From: Haloferax sp046557615
GTDB taxonomy: Archaea; Halobacteriota; Halobacteria; Halobacteriales; Haloferacaceae
Direction: 5' to 3'
Length of the DNA: 64,000 bases
Assembly: GCF_046557615.1 (NCBI RefSeq)
Contig: NZ_JBKIII010000002.1
Coordinates: 310,001 to 374,000 of the forward strand
The notes under the pieces were generated by a model that saw only the letters and a list, made by a program, of their open reading frames with translations, searched no databases and had not been told where the DNA came from. The position numbers were made by a program, and so were the translations under genes. Positions 61,247 to 64,000 of this stretch are shown piece after piece. Position 1 is the stretch's first letter, and each line of letters begins with the position of its first letter.

Positions 61247-61636
61247 TTAGGCGTCGTCGCTGGCCGACGAGGGTTCCTCGTCGCCGGACGTAATCGGAAT
61301 CGTCCGTTCACCGGCTTTCGAGCGCTTGGGCAGGTGGATTTCGAGTACCCCACGGTCGAGAGCGGCCGAGGCGTCGTCACCGAGTGCATCCGGCGGCAGG
61401 GGAACTTCTGCATCGAGGAACAACGGGCGTTCTTCGCGGACGTACTCGAATTCGGTTGGAAGACGCTTGTCGCGTCGCGCTTCGATGACCAATCGGCCGT
61501 TTTCGACCCGAAGGTCGGCCGTTTCGGCAGTGACACCGGGCAGGTCGAGGACGAGAAGATACTCCTCGTCGGACTCTAGGAGGTCGGCGAACACCGCGTC
61601 CGGAAGGCTGGACAGCGCGTCGCGCAGTGCTGACAT
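61247..61636 (-). CDS. hsp20: Small heat-shock protein, Hsp20 family
   Basis: The 129-residue protein has an alpha-crystallin domain (about 22-112): LLVLDLPGVTAETADLRVEN, LFLDAEVPLPPD, ALDRGVLEIHLPK. A short Ser/Asp tail follows. It is an ATP-independent holdase chaperone. A start at 61636 fits the family. It precedes the ABC1 kinase by eight bases. Confidence 0.92.
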   Translation of the reverse strand: MSALRDALSSLPDAVFADLLESDEEYLLVLDLPGVTAETADLRVENGRLVIEARRDKRLPTEFEYVREERPLFLDAEVPLPPDALGDDASAALDRGVLEIHLPKRSKAGERTIPITSGDEEPSSASDDA

Positions 61637-61765
61637 GAGGGTCAATAAGGACGCGGGGTCGAAAAACCCGGCGGTCATTTTCGCCGTGGGGTGGGCGAAA
61701 ACCGGCCAATCCCGCCGGGACTGTGTGAGGCTGACGCTTTTTGTCACCCGCACCAAAGGACGGAC

Positions 61766-62986
61766 ATGAACCACGACGACCGACGCACTGCCGGGTTCAA
61801 AGAACGAACCCGGTTGGCCGAGGCCCGCGAGACATTTCTCGCGGCACTCTCGCCGCACGAGCGAATCGTCGAACGGCCACTCGGCGAGGCTGATAGCTGT
61901 GTTCTCGCCGAACCCGCCGCCGCCCTCGCGGACGTTCCCGGCTACGACCGCGCCGCAGTCGATGGATTCGCGGTCCGCGCTCGTGACACCTTCGGGGCGA
62001 GTCGCCGCGCACCGAACGTCCTCCGCGTCGCCGACGAGACGGTCGAACCGAATACCGCAGTCCGCGTCCACACCGGGAGCAACCTCCCCGACGGCGCTGA
62101 TGCGGTCGTCATGATAGAGGACACCGAACAGTTCGGCGACGAACTCGAAGTGTTCGAAGCACTCGCCGAGGGCGAAAACGTCGGCGAACGGGGCGAAGAC
62201 GTGGAAGAAGGCGACCAACTCTTCGACGCGGGGCACGAACTTCGACCCTCCGACCTCGGATTGCTCCGCTCTGTCGGTGCTGAATCCGTCTCTGTTTACG
62301 AACGCCCGACTGTCGCGGTGATTCCGACCGGCGAGGAAGTCGTCGAATCTAACCCCGAACCGGGCGAAGTTATCGAAACGAACGGCCTCACTGTCTCTCG
62401 ATTAGCCGAGCGCTGGGGCGGCCATGCAAGCTATCGAGATATCGTCACCGACGACCACGACCGACTCAGCGACGCACTCGAATCGAATCTCGACCACGAC
62501 GTTATCGTCACCACCGGCGGGTCGTCGGTCGGCGAGCGCGACTTGATTCCGGATGTCGTCTCTGAACTCGGCGAGGTCGTCGTCCACGGGGTCGCACTCA
62601 AACCCGGCCACCCGGTCGCGCTTGGAATCATCGAAGAGACGCCAATCGTCATGCTGCCGGGCTATCCTGTCGCCTGCGTCGTCAACGCCTTCCAGTTCCT
62701 CCGACCCGTCATCAAGCACGTCGGCAACCTCACAGAACGACCCCTCCCAACGGTCGAAGCGGCCTTGACGCGAAAGCTTCCGAGTTCGCCCGGCACTCGA
62801 ACCTTCGCCCGCATCCGACTCGATTACTCCGAGGGTGAACCGCTGGCCGAACCGACCAGAACCAGTGGCTCTGGTATCTTATCGAGCGTCGCCCTCTCCG
62901 ATGGATGGGTCGTCGTCCCCGAAGCAGTCGAGGGATACGACGAAGGTGAAACCGTCACCGTCGAAGGCTGGGAGTGGTCCGCATGA
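61766..62986 (+). CDS. moeA: Molybdopterin molybdenumtransferase MoeA (first copy)
   Basis: The 406-residue enzyme inserts molybdate into adenylated molybdopterin. It has the family motifs DVPGYDRAAVDGFAVRARDT, TGSNLPDGADAVVMIED, TTGGSSVGERDL and LPGYPVACVVNAFQFLRP. The start at 61766 (MNHDDRRTAGF) is chosen; the upstream frame extends 25 codons without similarity. It overlaps the second moeA gene by ATGA. Confidence 0.95.
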   Translation: MNHDDRRTAGFKERTRLAEARETFLAALSPHERIVERPLGEADSCVLAEPAAALADVPGYDRAAVDGFAVRARDTFGASRRAPNVLRVADETVEPNTAVRVHTGSNLPDGADAVVMIEDTEQFGDELEVFEALAEGENVGERGEDVEEGDQLFDAGHELRPSDLGLLRSVGAESVSVYERPTVAVIPTGEEVVESNPEPGEVIETNGLTVSRLAERWGGHASYRDIVTDDHDRLSDALESNLDHDVIVTTGGSSVGERDLIPDVVSELGEVVVHGVALKPGHPVALGIIEETPIVMLPGYPVACVVNAFQFLRPVIKHVGNLTERPLPTVEAALTRKLPSSPGTRTFARIRLDYSEGEPLAEPTRTSGSGILSSVALSDGWVVVPEAVEGYDEGETVTVEGWEWSA

Positions 62987-64000
62987 GAAAACAGTTCCGC
63001 GACCTCGCCTCCCCCGAGATGGCCCGCGAAACTATCGACTCGTTGGCTATCTCACCCGAGACAGAGACCGTCTCGCTCTCCGAGTCGCGCGGGAGAATCC
63101 TCGCCGAGCGAATCGACGCGACGATGGACGTGCCCGGATTCGACCGCGCGAGCATGGATGGATTCGCAGTCCGCGCCCGCGACACCTTCGGCGCAGACGA
63201 GATGGACCCCATCGAACTCGAACTCGTGGGAGCAGTCCACGCCGGTTCCGAACCCGATGTCGAAGTCGAACCCGGAACGGCAGTCGAAATCTCGACTGGT
63301 GCGGTCATGCCACCCGGTGCGGATGCCGTGGTCATCGTCGAGCGAATCGAAGAACGAGACGGAGAAATTGCCGTCTACAAGGCCGTCGCACCCGGCGACA
63401 GCGTGATGCCCGCCGGAACCGACATCGCCGCCGGTGCCCGCGCACTTGGCCCCGGCACACGCATTACACCCCGCGAAATCGGCCTGCTTTCGGCACTCGG
63501 TGTGGACGAAATCCCCGTTCGCGGGAAGCCACTCGTGGGCATCGTTTCGACCGGTGACGAACTCGTTCGACCCGGCGAATCCCTGCGACCAGAAGCGGGG
63601 CAAATCTACGACGTGAACTCCTACACCATCGCCACGGGCGTCGAAGAAGCGGGTGGCGTTCCGAAACTCTACCCGCACGCGGGTGACGACTACGACGAGA
63701 TGGAGCGCCTGCTCCGCCAGGCTGCCGACGAGTGCGACCTCGTCCTCTCGTCCGGGTCAACCTCCGCGAGCGCGGTGGACGTCATCTATCGCGTGGTCGA
63801 AGAACGCGGCGACCTCCTCATGCACGGTGTCGCCGTCAAACCCGGCAAACCGATGCTCGTCGGCACGTTGGGCGAGGGAAGTGCATACATCGGTCTGCCG
63901 GGCTATCCCGTCTCGGCACTCACCATCTTCCGCTCGTTCGTCGCCCCGAAAATCCGCGACGCCGCAGGGCTTCCAGAACCGCGGACGGCGACCATCGAGG
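62983..64000 (+). CDS. moeA: Molybdopterin molybdenumtransferase MoeA (second copy), partial at right edge
   Basis: The open frame starts at ATG 62983 within the stop of the first moeA and runs off the window after 339 codons. It has MDVPGFDRASMDGFAVRARDT, STGAVMPPGADAVVIVERIE, SSGSTSASAVDVIYR and LPGYPVSALTIFRSFVAPK. It is clearly a paralogue of the first; haloarchaea commonly carry such MoeA pairs. C-terminal domains are not visible in the window. Confidence 0.94.
   Translation, partial: MRKQFRDLASPEMARETIDSLAISPETETVSLSESRGRILAERIDATMDVPGFDRASMDGFAVRARDTFGADEMDPIELELVGAVHAGSEPDVEVEPGTAVEISTGAVMPPGADAVVIVERIEERDGEIAVYKAVAPGDSVMPAGTDIAAGARALGPGTRITPREIGLLSALGVDEIPVRGKPLVGIVSTGDELVRPGESLRPEAGQIYDVNSYTIATGVEEAGGVPKLYPHAGDDYDEMERLLRQAADECDLVLSSGSTSASAVDVIYRVVEERGDLLMHGVAVKPGKPMLVGTLGEGSAYIGLPGYPVSALTIFRSFVAPKIRDAAGLPEPRTATIE

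Overview
The window is haloarchaeal, most likely Haloferax. The coding sequence is GC-rich and dense, and the proteins are acidic. There are archaeal information-processing genes (aIF1A, aIF5A, an aIF2-beta/TRAM protein, deoxyhypusine synthase), halobacterial families (CetZ tubulins, HalOD1 and Bat-type HTH regulators, a halobacterial transducer) and Tat-type lipoprotein signals. Gene content and order at the two ends (cetZ1 near the left edge; dhs, Nif3, agmatinase, aif5A, ABC1 kinase, Hsp20 and two moeA genes at the right) agree with what I remember of Haloferax volcanii. Species was not determined.

Left part (1-12.5 kb): a secreted protein gene overlapping cetZ1, an NDUFA9-like epimerase, thymidylate kinase, an orphan 2-oxoacid dehydrogenase E1-alpha, a TrkA-N protein flanked by two stand-alone Lrp/AsnC RAM-domain genes, a chemoreceptor, a TPR protein and a 14-TM MFS exporter. 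A 310-bp gap at 7.04-7.35 kb holds two strong hairpins behind a TATA-like box and may encode a small RNA.

The most unusual segment is 12.5-16.7 kb. Two divergent CetZ tubulin homologues and an overlapping polytopic membrane protein form a compact operon. Direct repeats at 12576-12598 and 16379-16401 lie on either side. Both resemble the 3' end of the tRNA-Leu(UAA) gene at 16593-16677. The arrangement looks like a cytoskeletal module brought in by, or left behind by, a tRNA-targeting element.

Middle part (16.7-49.6 kb): mostly scattered metabolic and envelope genes. They include a [3Fe-4S] ferredoxin, cyclophilin, BASS transporter, desuccinylase-like peptidase, TrpD-like transferase, fused siroheme decarboxylase, ketopantoate reductase-like protein, CPBP protease, PHP phosphoesterase with an 11-residue-repeat tail, Rieske fusion protein, KaiC-like ATPase with partner, MsrB, two epimerases, REC-PAS regulator, two aldo/keto reductases, a voltage-gated K+ channel with a zinc ribbon, CspA, aIF1A, flavodoxin and a CPA1-type antiporter fused to a TrkA domain.

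Right part (49.8-64 kb): a short accessory stretch (a FemAB-like transferase, two unknown acidic proteins, one probably frameshifted, and a HEAT-like protein), then a NUDIX hydrolase, a nuclease-fold membrane protein, the deoxyhypusination cluster, an ABC1 kinase/Hsp20 pair, and two overlapping moeA genes for molybdenum cofactor. The last gene runs off the window.
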